Source: Rhyacophila brunnea (taxonomy: Eukaryota; Arthropoda; Insecta; Trichoptera; Rhyacophilidae). From it: a stretch of 64,000 nt of DNA. The position numbers and the translations under genes are program-made. The notes below the pieces were generated by a model. That model searched no databases and was not told the DNA's origin. It saw only the letters and a program-made list of their open reading frames with translations. How positions within the stretch are numbered: the stretch's first letter is position 1; each line of letters opens with the position of its first letter. Positions 23,379 to 33,632 of this stretch are shown here, piece by piece. Location of the stretch: positions 62,001 through 126,000 of the forward strand of contig JAGYXB010000278.1 of assembly GCA_022495005.1 (NCBI GenBank), read 5' to 3'.

Positions 23379-24189
23379 TTAAGGGAGGACATGCTCAGCG
23401 TAGGTCAAAATAGAGCTGTTTTTTTGAAATACACCATTTCTTTTGGCATTCCCCAGTGGTTAAGCTACAACATAGGGCCGTAGCCATAAATTGATAAACT
23501 AAAACTGAAGTAGGGAGTAAGAACATGTTAACGCGCGTGTTTGAACATGTACCTAACCGGAAAAAAAATCTTTTTTTTAAACGGTACATTTTCAAACACG
23601 CGCGTTATCATGATGCCAAAAGAAATGGCGTATTTCAAAAAAATACTACCTTATTCTTAGGTCAATAATTATTATAAAGCAATCATTATTCGTAGGATGT
23701 TTATCACACTTGAATGGTCAAAGACATGGATTATAATTAGTATCTTTAGAATTATCTTCAAATGTGTTAATCTTGCCCATTTTTTGAATAATAAAATGCC
23801 TAATTCTTATCAAATTTGGGATCACAGAGATTATCAATATAATTTTGTATCGTAAATATTTCACTATAATAATGTCGATATAAATTATACTGATGGTTTT
23901 ATAAATGCGTTTAAAATTAATAAATCTAAAAAATCTTAACACCACTGCACGTTTATGTACTGAAATATGACTATATTCTAAAACATTAGAGCGAGAGGTT
24001 TAAAAGAATACTATTTTATGTAATAAAAATACTTAATGCAGTCATCAAATGTTTAAAATAAATATAACGGATAAGGCTTCAAAATTATATAAATAGATTA
24101 TCTACAACGTTTAAGGAATGTCTAGGATCATGCTTTGAAAATAGAATAAAAGCTCCATTTTGAGCCACGCTGAGCACGTCCGCCCTTAA
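23379..24189. mobile_element. TTAA-bounded non-autonomous DNA element, complete copy
   Basis: The 803-bp element (23383-24185) lies between TTAA repeats at 23379-23382 and 24186-24189. Termini are GGGAGGACATGCTCAGCGTA with GGTCAAAATAGAGCT, and the inverse of GGGCGGACGTGCTCAGCGTG with GCTCAAAATGGAGCT, about 38 bp in all. TTAA duplication suggests a piggyBac-type or Kolobok/Sola-type mobiliser, though a TA duplication (AGGG...CCCT ends) cannot be excluded. There is no transposase. The longest frames (66 and 75 codons, minus) have no transposase motif. A second copy's end is at 1-145. It contains a nested foldback at 23419-23643. Confidence 0.8.
23419..23643. repeat. Nested foldback inside the TTAA element
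   Basis: Outer arms are 31 bp with one mismatch: 23419-23449 (TTTGAAATACACCATTTC, TTTTGGCAT) against 23613-23643. Inner arms are 24 bp with one mismatch: AACGCGCGTGTTTGAACATG plus TACC (23530-23553) against 23583-23606. Between the two arms on the left lie about 80 unpaired bases. It may be a second palindromic element inserted into the first. Confidence 0.75.
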
Positions 24190-24837
24190 ACTTGGAATAC
24201 TGAATGTTTCATATAGCAGGAGGCGTAGTACAAGGCGATTGACGTAGTGATTGACGTGGCGATGAACCAAAAAAATGACGCGGCCTTATTATGTCTGAAG
24301 TATATGACTTCGATGGTGCGGAAGTTTTGGATGGATTCCAGAACTCATATTCCAGCCATATGATAAATTAACAAATATGTATTGTTTCTCACTTTTATTA
24401 ATTTGTCCATCAAATAAACTGGCCACATTGTTTGTGCATTCTAGACTTTTATTAATTTAATATATTATATACTGTCAAAATAAATAAAACCTTATAATAA
24501 TATTAAGATTGATAAATTAATTTTCAGTAAATATCGATATTTTTCTCACACATTTTATTTTTCCAATATTATTAATAACACGGTAGGTATCACACAATAG
24601 TTCGATACATCAATCCCGTTGCAGCATTCTAGTGTACCCAAAATAATGGTTGAATTATCTCTTTGAATTTTCATACTAATCTACTGCCTTATATACTCAC
24701 CCGAACAACACTCCCCGTGTTCCAGTAAGCGACACCCAATTTCTACTTTTGTTCTAGTGCTGTACATCCCCATGACCCAAATGCTTTACGGGCAGAAAAT
24801 ATAATTCGAGGTTAGGCTCAAGTATTGTTTTAACTTT
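24190..24837. other. No feature recognised
   Basis: Gap between the TTAA element and the family C foldback. The GC-richer stretch 24190-24350 has no motif I recognise. Confidence 0.35.
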
Positions 24838-25340
24838 TTAGTTTCAAAATAACTATTTTTTTATTCAACGAATAGTTCACTAGATTTAAGAATGTAACAT
24901 TCTAATTATTGAACAATCGTAATTTTGAAAATTTCTAATAACATATATTATAACCAATAGAGAAAATCTTTTAAAAAAAATAAGATACCCCGCAGGAATC
25001 GAACCTGCATCTCTCTTTCTTTGACGAAAATATTGGAGTGATCCGTGACGTCGGATAGTAATTAAAGTTTAATTTAAATTTGATTTAAAATACAAATGCC
25101 GATAGCCAATAGTAGCTCAATTTAGTAAACGCTTCAGAGAGTATTAAAAGTCATTAGTTAAAATTTGTCGCAATTAAGTACAACGCATTTAGCATAGTGG
25201 TATATGTGCGTGGGCGCGATACCCGAGAGATGCAGGTTTGATTCCCGCGAGATGTCTTACTTTTTTCAAAAAGGTTTTTCTATTGGTTATAATATATTTT
25301 TTAGTTTCTAATGTGCCTAAAGATATCATATGTGTAAATC
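24838..25340. repeat. Family C foldback with two tRNA-like arms
   Basis: The left arm (24838-25010, minus) runs from ATTCAACGAATAGTTCACTA and GAATGTAACATTCTAATTAT through ATTATAACCAATAGAG to a tRNA-like GCAGGAATCGAACCTGCATC. The right arm (about 25039-25340, plus) runs from ATCCGTGACGTCGGATAGTA and GCCGATAGCCAATAGTAGCT through a tRNA-like head (TTTAGCATAGTGGTATATGT) and B-box GATGCAGGTTTGATTCCCGC to TTTTTCTATTGGTTATAATA. The part GAGAGATGCAGGTT(C/T)GATTCC...CTATTGGTTATAATAT is the same on both arms in opposite orientation. Each arm could carry a polymerase III promoter. No protein is encoded. Confidence 0.7.
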
Positions 25341-25699
25341 TGGTGACATACTACGATTGCATCCCACGCCAAGCATCTGATTTAAAATCGCATATAATTA
25401 TATTCGAAAGACAATATTTATAACATGTAATGAGTATTACGCGAAAGTTCATTTACAAAATATATTGACTCCCAAGTCTTCAGCATCAAAGCTTTTCTTC
25501 ATTATGATAATATACTATAGTATACAAATCGGCAGATTCTAGAGCGCTGAAATTTTTATTGAAACATAATGAATGTGGGGCAAGCCGACCAAGGGAAACT
25601 CACCCGGTGGTATTTATTGAGAATCTGTAGTGGTCAATGACTTCGGGCCTTGTTAGCATTATTTCAACAGTGTAAGAATTAGCAAGTCATTTAAACTAT

Positions 25700-26215
25700 C
25701 GCTAATCGTCGCATCTACACGTGTGACATTATTCGATGGGATCGAAACGTTCGAAGTGCAATAATGCAGAAACTAGCAGATTTCTCAATTCTAAACTTCA
25801 TCAGCAATGACTCGCAATTTACTGAATATTCATGCATATAATTAGCACGTCATAGTTGACGTGTCTTCTCTGTCATAATCTCCGTCCAATCAGTAAGCTT
25901 CGTCTCAGTTGCTCCGCTCAGCGTTCGATTCCACCGAGTTCGGACCTCGGTACATTATCATAAGTGTGGACTTCAACTCAATCAACTTGTTGCCAGTATG
26001 GACATGGCATAACGCTCTGTAACATACTTTTGTACCGACTGTTTAAGCTTCAAATAAAGCTCGCTCCTGCATCCATCGGAGCAACCACCACCAAATCTCG
26101 ACTTCTCATCTCTCTTCCTGACGACTCTCCATTAACACCTTCTGGTCATCCCTAATCACAGCGGGTTTTTCCCCCAACCACGAGATCCTACAAAAGTGGT
26201 GACCCCTAGAAAAAG
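25700..26215 (+). repeat. Possible solo LTR end with primer-binding site
   Basis: AATAAAGCTCGCTCCTG at 26054-26070 is polyadenylation-like. About 120 bp downstream, CCTACAAAAGTGGTGACCCC (26187-26206) has the form of an LTR end (…CA) followed by a TGGTGACCCC primer-binding-type sequence, as seen in insect Gypsy or BEL elements. The LTR start is not identifiable and the second LTR and pol genes are absent. Weak without a matching LTR. Confidence 0.35.
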
Positions 26216-28347
26216 AAACCTCATTACCACTACCAAAAATCTATTTATTTTGTTCCCAAGCGATTCACTAGTTTCAGGCGGCTTCAATTCTCAGTTAGCT
26301 TTGCCTTCGTCATAAAAATAAATGATTCGGCCAATCATTCATTACGACAAGAAATAACATGCGTGATGAATGCTTCTGCCATTGTCAATTTTACAGCTCA
26401 TTATAATGAGCGGATAATCCAAGAGATCACTGGAAGATGAAAATAATTTCCAAACTTTGTGTCAAAAGCTAAACCAAGCAAACGTAACAATCAGAACATT
26501 TATAAAGTCATGACATTCTGGACAAAAGATCTGACAACGCATTCATTATTTTGTGGTTGGGCCAATATTCACATTCATCCTTTCTTTCCATCAACCTCAA
26601 AACCCCGATTATTGTCACAAGACCACCAATCATGGGTCATAATCGACCGTGATGAAAGTTGAGTTTAGTTATCTCAAGTGAAATCCAGAAAGCGGAGGTG
26701 TTGCAAGCTTGTTATAGCTTCGCCGTCGCTAAACACAGCGTAACTAAAACGTATACCTTCGTTGCACTAAATCTGTTACGGTTTGAGTGAACATCGCGTC
26801 TATATCATTCATCCTGAATTTATCATCATCATTCATCAATCTCATATATCATCAAAAGTGTACCGTCCGTTTACCAGTGCATGAGTGCGTGAACACCGAA
26901 CCGGCCCCAACGCGCGCCAGCCCTCTCAACAAAAGGTCAGTGTCTGGCATCATGGATAAACCACTCTCCTCCCTAGATCCGTAATCCACCACCATCACCT
27001 TCAAATTACAGTCCATTGCTAAAAGCGCCACCACTTTGTTTTTTGTAAAGTAATATGGAACAGTAAAAATACACAAAGAAACCTTCTAGTGAAACTGAGT
27101 ACAACCGCTTGTATAATATAGTAATTTAGTTATTATATTTCTACGAAACGTTCACAATGCTAGTTCAATCCAAAATTAAATGATAATATTTTTCAATGCT
27201 ATCTAAAAAATTACTTCCGTGGTTCATCAAAATTTAATATCAACAGAAAAATCATTGTTTATGGTCCACCGTCTTAATAGCCGATAATAGCTATTACACA
27301 AATATTTTTAACATTGCCATAAAATCTTCGGTAAGATAAAAAGAACTACATAACGGTGCATAACCATTACTGCACGAATCCCATTAGCAGTTTAAAACTC
27401 TAAATTGGACAAAATAAAATTCTCAATTTTATATTCATTAGCGTATAATAATTGAGCTACAAAACTTTGATTTATTACATGATATTTTGATTTGCATTTT
27501 TTTAATATTTTTTTGTGTAAAAAAATGTTTTTCCCTATAAGACAACGTTTATTATTACCTCCATACTAATAATAATTATTATCTCAATTAAATTCATTTA
27601 AAAATACGTTTATTGCTACATATATTATAGCTATGCAACTGATTTGAAAAAAATGTATATTTCAATTCATTTCACCTTATTCCAGCAGTGAATAAAATAA
27701 ATCTGGTGACACTGTTTAGTAATTATTCTTGAAATAATTAAAATATAATTTCGTTGGAAAAACGACATTCATATATTATTAATATGTTATTAGAAATCAA
27801 ATATATTTGAAATTTTATGAATTTACGGTATGTAGGGTAATTAATTATTCAGAAACTCGGAAAATTATGGCAACACTAAATATAAAATTAGTAAATATTA
27901 TATAAAACGATTGTGCGAACAGATTCACAAGCTTATTTTTAAATGTCCATAATAAAACTGCAATATTAAAAGAATTTGAATGATTATCACATTACAAACA
28001 TTAATGGTATATTTACCAATTTCTTTCACCATAAATAATATTGTTTAATAGGACTTGATTGTTTTTTTTATAATCTGAGCTTATAGCAAATTGAATGCGT
28101 TCTGCCATTAGATTTTTCTTTCTAATTCTTCCTAACTATTCCCAATTTTCAACTAAAAAAATACTTCTCAATAATCAACCGTAAATAAAGTAAATTTACA
28201 CTTTCGAATGAGGGTACTTAAAATGAAATAAAGTTATGTATTGATTTAAATAAAACACAATATGTGGAATAATAAGATAAGTACATATTATTATGTTTTT
28301 TATTGGCTCTATACGTACATCTTGGTTTATCCAATTTTACGAAAAAT
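26216..28347. other. GC-richer relic (to ~27080), then AT-rich DNA
   Basis: 26216-27080 has a more balanced composition than its surroundings and might be the degraded interior of the LTR element ending at 26192. No gag, protease or RT motif could be read in any frame. 27080-28347 is plain AT-rich sequence. Confidence 0.3.
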
Positions 28348-28777
28348 AATTACAAGATAAAGAGAACTTTTTATATACAACGTTTTTAAATTTTCTGTTG
28401 AATCATATAAACTTGACTTGACTAGCTTAAACGATCAAAAAAATTTTTACTTGATAGAAATACTGAATAATGAAATGTCATTTGTTATTGATTTCCATAG
28501 TAACGCACGTATATATTATTTAATAATTTAGTTGCTAGGACCCCCTAGCAACCAATAATGGTATCGAAATAGCTTTTCATACAAAACAGAATTAACTAAA
28601 AATGAATTCAATTCTACTTAAAGATGGCTAAAAGTATTTAAAAAATGCATTGGCATCGTGTTTAAAAGTTTCAAATGTCTAGCTAGTCGGGAAGTTAGTT
28701 AAAAATCGATTGCAAGATTTGTACCGGACAAACAACCACCGGACAAATAAGAATACGACCTAAGATAAACGTTGTAA
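28348..28777 (-). repeat. Interspersed element, family R, copy 3
   Basis: Reverse orientation: begins AATTACAAGATAAAGAGAAC and ends TTACAACGTTT read from the other strand. It contains the family marks ACGCACGTATATATTATTTA, GTTGCTAGGACC, AAAGATGGCTAAAAGTATTT and CTAGTCGGGAAGTTAGTTAA. The internal hairpin is degraded in this copy (GAAATGTCATTTGTTATTGA). Confidence 0.85.
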
Positions 28778-29750
28778 AAATATGTAAGCCACTTGCTTAA
28801 CACATTATTATTATCCAGCCTCTGGGTTCAAACGCACTTTGAAAAATGATATGTGAATTTTTAAGGCCCGAGATTCGAGCACGAGACCTACGAATTTATA
28901 AGCGGATACTTTTCCAGTCGTACATTGCGTTGACATTGTTTAAGTTTATTAATAATAGATACCTTTCCATTGAGACTGATAATAATTAACATCAACACCT
29001 AAGTAGGAACCTAAGTAATTTTCAAATTTTCTCCCGCGCTAAATTTTTCGTGAACTCGTTCCTTTTTATCGCATTTAGTAAAAAAAACTTCGTAAAGTGC
29101 TTTCACGTTTCATTGGACAATGGACGCATTATATCATTACAATTACCAAACATCGTTTTGTACGATACACCATATAATAAGTAATTGAGATTTTTGCAAT
29201 TCTTTATATTGTTCTGCGGTCGCGGTAATTTAATCGTTTTATATGAAAAGGTGGATGTGGAAATATATTCTCGTTAACTTTAATGAGTGTGTATGGAACG
29301 GAACAGTTTAAAAGTAGAACATACTAGCAAAGATATTGCACATATTATAATATCCCATTTGGGTTTGAGTGAAAATTATCGAAATTTATTCACAGTATTG
29401 AACAGTGATAATATACACAGGTCTTGACACAGTTTCATATACGAATATGTATAATCATTGACTGTTAGGTATTCAAATTTTCAAATCTTGGTGACCGTCG
29501 CCCTTCATAAATTCATCGACCCAGCCGAGCCAACGGCTTCCCAAAATATTCCATTAATATAATAATTAAAACCAATACCTACACCAAACATAACACATAC
29601 CATTTTTCTTAGACAATTAAATTAAATAGATTTGTAGTAAATATAGATAGATATACTAAGCTAATTTTCAGTGTTGGCTAAGTAATATGAAATATGGTGG
29701 GGTATTTATATTGAGTTTTCTAAAATCGTCAAAAAAGTCTCTGTATATTA
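28778..29750. other. No gene recognised
   Basis: AT-rich spacer between the R copy and the family F element. Includes a GC-richer phrase at 29490-29540 without a recognisable motif. Confidence 0.35.
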
Positions 29751-30098
29751 CAGTGGCATGGGGTGGAGGTAGGCTGTGGAGATTCGACATATGTACACTA
29801 CACTTTGTCAGTATACTTATTTGTTTTCATTTAACTAAGAATACAATTTGTGTTGGTTAGTTTTTTTAAATTCATTAAGCCCAGCCTAACCAAACCATAA
29901 TCCATAGAAGTATTCTTCTATCAATTAAATATGTATGGTTAATGATTAATGCTCGGATGAGGCAGGGTTAATTTGAATTTACAAAATCTCACAAACACTA
30001 TCTACATATTGCAGTCTCAGTCCAATAAAAACGAATACCTACGTTTTACGGTATATTTATATCGGATCTTAGCCGCCTACCTCCACCCTTCACCACTG
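29751..30098. mobile_element. hAT-type MITE, family F, copy 2, with perfect 8-bp duplication
   Basis: Termini CAGTGGCATGGGGTGGAGGT plus AGGCTGTGGAGATTC and the inverse, ending CTCCACCCTTCACCACTG. The 348-bp element is flanked by identical GTATATTA (29743-29750 and 30099-30106), the size made by hAT transposases. Inside, CTAAGAATACAATTTGTG and GTGTTGGTTAGTTTTTTTA match copy 1. No coding capacity. Confidence 0.9.
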
Positions 30099-30106
30099 GT
30101 ATATTA

Positions 30107-31019
30107 TCATATTTTTTAGTCAAACATTTTTTTATATGACTATCACGTAATTTACAACTGATTTATCATTGTTTCAATAAAATTATATAGTACTATTCAA
30201 ACCACAAAATATAATGTGCTAATTTACATACGAGTATCAATGTATTATATTTAAAATGGACCTTAATGTTAATTTATAATAACTTATTCATAAATCTCAG
30301 TCATACATATTACTTCAATAACTACAGATGTATTAGTTTAAAACTTAAAATTATTTGAATTGTTAAAATATAAATGTACTTATATTATGTTCGATACAAA
30401 ATTATTAGTTTTTCCCACCTCCAACTGAAAGGATTACAGTGAAATTCTTTGCCTACTTATCCCATGTGTATTTACTTTATTCTAAATTCCATAAGCATTG
30501 AAATAATAATCAACAAGTATGATATGAAAATGACCTCTAACGGTGTGATGACATCGGACATAGAGAAACACTTTTCCACTATCTCGTGTCAGCCAGCAAT
30601 CCGCAGCATTCGAATATCGGTACAAATGTTGGCAGTGGTGTTGCATTTTTAATTTTAAAATAACAAAATCAATATGTATGACAGAGTTTTTAACGACTTA
30701 TCGTCAGCTATTTTGCATTAGCATATCAACTTACCTTCATAATAACAATAGACAAAATAATATTTAAACTATTTGTATTACATATAGTAATATTTATTGA
30801 AATTTTTACCATTTCGTATTTATTAAAATAGGTAGGTATCGAGTCCTCACAACTAATTGAAGTTAGACTATAAATATCTATCAGAGTTTCCCAAAATTTT
30901 CGGACTAAAGCCATTTTTAGAGAGTACATTTCATTAACCACCTCATAATTCCAGTAATCCAAAATACACATTGAAAATTAAATTATACCTAATAAAATAA
31001 ATATATACTTACTTACGTT
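30107..31019. other. No gene recognised
   Basis: AT-rich sequence. Short frames only, with no motif or repeat copy seen. Confidence 0.4.
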
Positions 31020-31435
31020 CTTATACTGGCGCTACAGACCATTCAGGTCTATGGCCGACTGCACAACCATCCTCCAGGAATCTCTTTCCTCTTTCTCCAG
31101 TCAGTTCTCCAGAAGGCCCTCTTTCTCCAGTCGGTCACACTTAGCCTCTCTGTGTCCCTCTTGACTTTATTTGCCGATCTCCTCCGGTCGGCCCATGTAC
31201 CGAGTACCTACAGGGTTTCCATCATATACTCTAGATCCATCGCATCTAGTAACGTGACCGGCATATCTAAGTCTCGTGACATTGACAATATTGTTCTTAA
31301 ATTGTTCAGAGCTCAACATTCATACGGATATGCCACCATTGGTTTTCTTTAACCGCTCGCAAGTATTCTTCGGAGAATTTTCATTTCGAATATTTCAATA
31401 GCCGTGTCTTGTTACTCTGTTAGCCTCCATGTTTC
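31020..31435 (-). pseudogene. Non-LTR retrotransposon RT C-terminus
   Basis: Minus-strand frames give, in order, ETWRLTE, AIEIFEMKILRRIL, TRLRYAGHVTRCDGSRV, GTRYMGRP, then TWADRRRS and RLSVTDWRKRAFW. This is the standard order of the C-terminal blocks of RTE/CR1-like ORF2 proteins: ETW, then MK.LRRI, RL.(Y/W)AGHV.R, GRP..RW, and DWR. The pieces are in different frames with stops between them, so it is dead. CTCTTTCTCCAGTC occurs twice (31089 and 31119), a short tandem duplication near the C-terminus. It differs from family L in its residues. Confidence 0.8.
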
Positions 31436-31505
31436 ACATTATATGTAGGTAAATTTATATAACATTGGTATTGAAAACGTGATGTTTAATTTTATCCCAG
31501 CAAAA

Positions 31506-31864
31506 ATTGAAGGCGTCCCCGAAAAGGGGTCTATATAATACATGATGTCAAAAAGTGATTTTATTGACTAAAACGGTATATATACCATTTATCATGTTAT
31601 TGGAAAGTTTTATTATTTTATCTGCCACAGTTTTTGAGATATTATCAATACTAAAATGCTTACCGTAGAAGAGGGGTCTATATGATTTATTTTATTATCC
31701 AAAATAAAAAATATTTTTTTTGTCAATAATAAAGAGTGCTTTCATGAACATAATTATCATCAAAGATATACTCCAAAAGTCCGCATGATCGAATAAAACG
31801 TTTTTTTCCACTCCTGAACAATTTTGTTTCTGGATATAGACCCCTTTTCGGGGTCGCCTTCAAT
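31506..31864. mobile_element. MITE with 31-bp terminal inverted repeats, family G
   Basis: The left end ATTGAAGGCGTCCCCGAAAA continues GGGGTCTATAT. The right end is its complement with one mismatch (ATATAGACCCCTTTTCGGGG then TCGCCTTCAAT). A third, internal piece of the terminus, GAGGGGTCTATATGATTTAT, lies at 31672-31691. Size 359 bp, no open frame. The duplication is not clear: if the element starts at TTGAAGG the flanks are A/T only. One copy in this window. Confidence 0.75.
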
Positions 31865-32889
31865 TATCACCGCTCCAAAACTTAACAAAATGAAATGACA
31901 AATAACTATTTAAGTCTGATGTTTATTCATATATATAAGTGGAATGTTTAACCATTTGCAAACGCTTATAATGAAATTTACGTAAGATAGCCATTAAACC
32001 ATGCCTTGATAACACAAACAATGATTCAGGATAGAAAAATGAAGTTGCGATTTTTATTATTTTCTCCTTTTGAATATCGTATACTCCCCTCCTTAATACA
32101 TTTGTCTTCTAATATCCCATACTATCCCCTGAGTCTTTTAGTGACCACCAAGAAATTGGTAGCCCTAATTTTCTAAGTCAATATCTCTTCCCATAAATGT
32201 AATACTGATACTCGTATATTTGTCTTGAATTAATCTTATAGATACAATGTCTGAAATATCAAATGACATTGATTATTTTTAGTTTGAATATGCCATTAAA
32301 CAATAGTGTAAGTATAAAATAATACAAACGCTGTAAAGGCACTACACTGAATTGAATATATTCTATAAAGTACGCAGTATCTGGTCGATAAAGCCAACCG
32401 GCTGGCGTTGCAGTCCTGTTATCTCCGCATAGAATTTGCTAAAACACCTTCCAAGATATTCCTCACCAGCTTTTGCAGATTGGAAGCTTAAAAGCCACGA
32501 CTGTACTTGCAAAGCGATTATAATATTACATTATACTTTATAAGCCGTCGTCGAGCCTCCTACAGGATGGTGTCCGTATGATGAACTAGAATGTGTATTC
32601 AATTAATTTGTTACTTTAGTATGGTTCGATTATTAGTTAGTTTATATGATTATTAACCGATCCACACACGTTACTATCATCTTAGATTGATATACTTCAA
32701 TCATCATTCACCAACTAACTAGTCACCCATTTTGACTCATTTATATATTGTAATATCTACATACTTAAAAATAGATGTTAATCAACAACTATCAATTTGG
32801 TAGCCATATGAGTAGTAAAACAATACAGGAAATCTCAATATAGGTATGTATGTAACATGCACAATTTTGAAAACACTTCTAGCTTCAAG
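31865..32889. other. No gene recognised
   Basis: AT-rich, with a GC-richer patch at 32370-32590 that holds no motif I can read. Confidence 0.35.
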
Positions 32890-32928
32890 CTAATATTGGC
32901 GATTCGCATTTTAAATCAAAGTGATCAT
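32890..32928 (-). repeat. Family C fragment, left of MITE A copy 2
   Basis: AATATTGGCGATTCGCATTT then TAAATCAAAGTGATCAT matches, in minus orientation, the 5' part of family C (compare 54287-54320). It stops at the CAT duplication of MITE A. Confidence 0.5.
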
Positions 32929-33211
32929 TGGGTCTATTCTATGCTTATCGACCGCTAAAGTGATAATATGATTAAATTTAGAGCTTGTATTAGTATATTG
33001 TAACATTACACGAAGTTAAAGTTTTATTGTTGCAATAAGTGCGATATTTTAACAGCAGCAAGATAGGTGCTGTTAAAATATAGCACTTATTGCAACAATA
33101 AAAACCAACTTCGTGCAATTGTTACAATAAGTGCTAATATTTTGATACAAACCTACCCTAAGTTTGATACTATTTATCAATTTAGTGTTCGATAAGTATA
33201 GAATAGACCCA
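32929..33211. mobile_element. Palindromic MITE, family A, copy 2
   Basis: Termini TGGGTCTATTCTATGCTTAT and its near-perfect complement ATAAGTATAGAATAGACCCA. Flanked by the direct repeat CAT (32926-32928 and 33212-33214). Core GGTGCTGTTAAAATATAGCA and CAATAAAAACCAACTTCGTG are as in copy 1. 283 bp, 23 shorter than copy 1 because of internal loss on the left arm. It is inserted where family C sequence lies on both sides. Confidence 0.85.
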
Positions 33212-33214
33212 CAT

Positions 33215-33358
33215 AAGTGATCCGTGACGTCAGTTAGTAATTAAAGTAATACCTACTTTGATTTAAAATAAATAAACTAATCGCCAATAGTAGCTCAATT
33301 TGGAAAGCGTTTCAGAGAGTATCAAGGGCTATTAGTTAAAATTTGTCCCAATTAAGTA
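33215..33358 (+). repeat. Family C fragment, 5' part only
   Basis: GATCCGTGACGTCAGTTAGT and AATAGTAGCTCAATTTGGAA through TTAGTTAAAATTTGTCCCAA and TTAAGTATGG match 25039-25180 closely. The tRNA-like head expected next is missing; MITE B copy 2 follows at once. With 32890-32928 it again forms a head-to-head pair. Confidence 0.7.
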
Positions 33359-33360
33359 TG

Positions 33361-33632
33361 GCTCGTTGTCCACAAGACTACTATCGATCGCTATCAGCGG
33401 TTATCGAGGGTAGTTTATCATATGTGTGTATTGAGATATTATAATTAATACAATAAGTTAGCAGTTTAAACAATCAAAACTGTCTATCTCGCTCTAAAAG
33501 TTAACATAGCCAAGAGAGGTGCTGTTAAAACATAGCACTAATTGTAATAACTACAACTACCTTATTGTAAAAATTACAATACTTCAAAACAAAAATATGA
33601 AAAACTACCCTCGATGTGTATAGAATAGATGC
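33361..33632. mobile_element. Palindromic MITE, family B, copy 2
   Basis: Contains CACAAGACTACTATCGATCG, CTATCAGCGGTTATCGAGGG and TAGTTT on the left, AAACTACCCTCGAT and GTGTATAGAATAGATGCG on the right. The right arm has lost the GATAGCTGCCGATAG block. The core CCAAGAGAGGTGCTGTTAAA is shared with copy 1. The left terminus is eroded (GTTGTCCACAAG). Confidence 0.75.
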
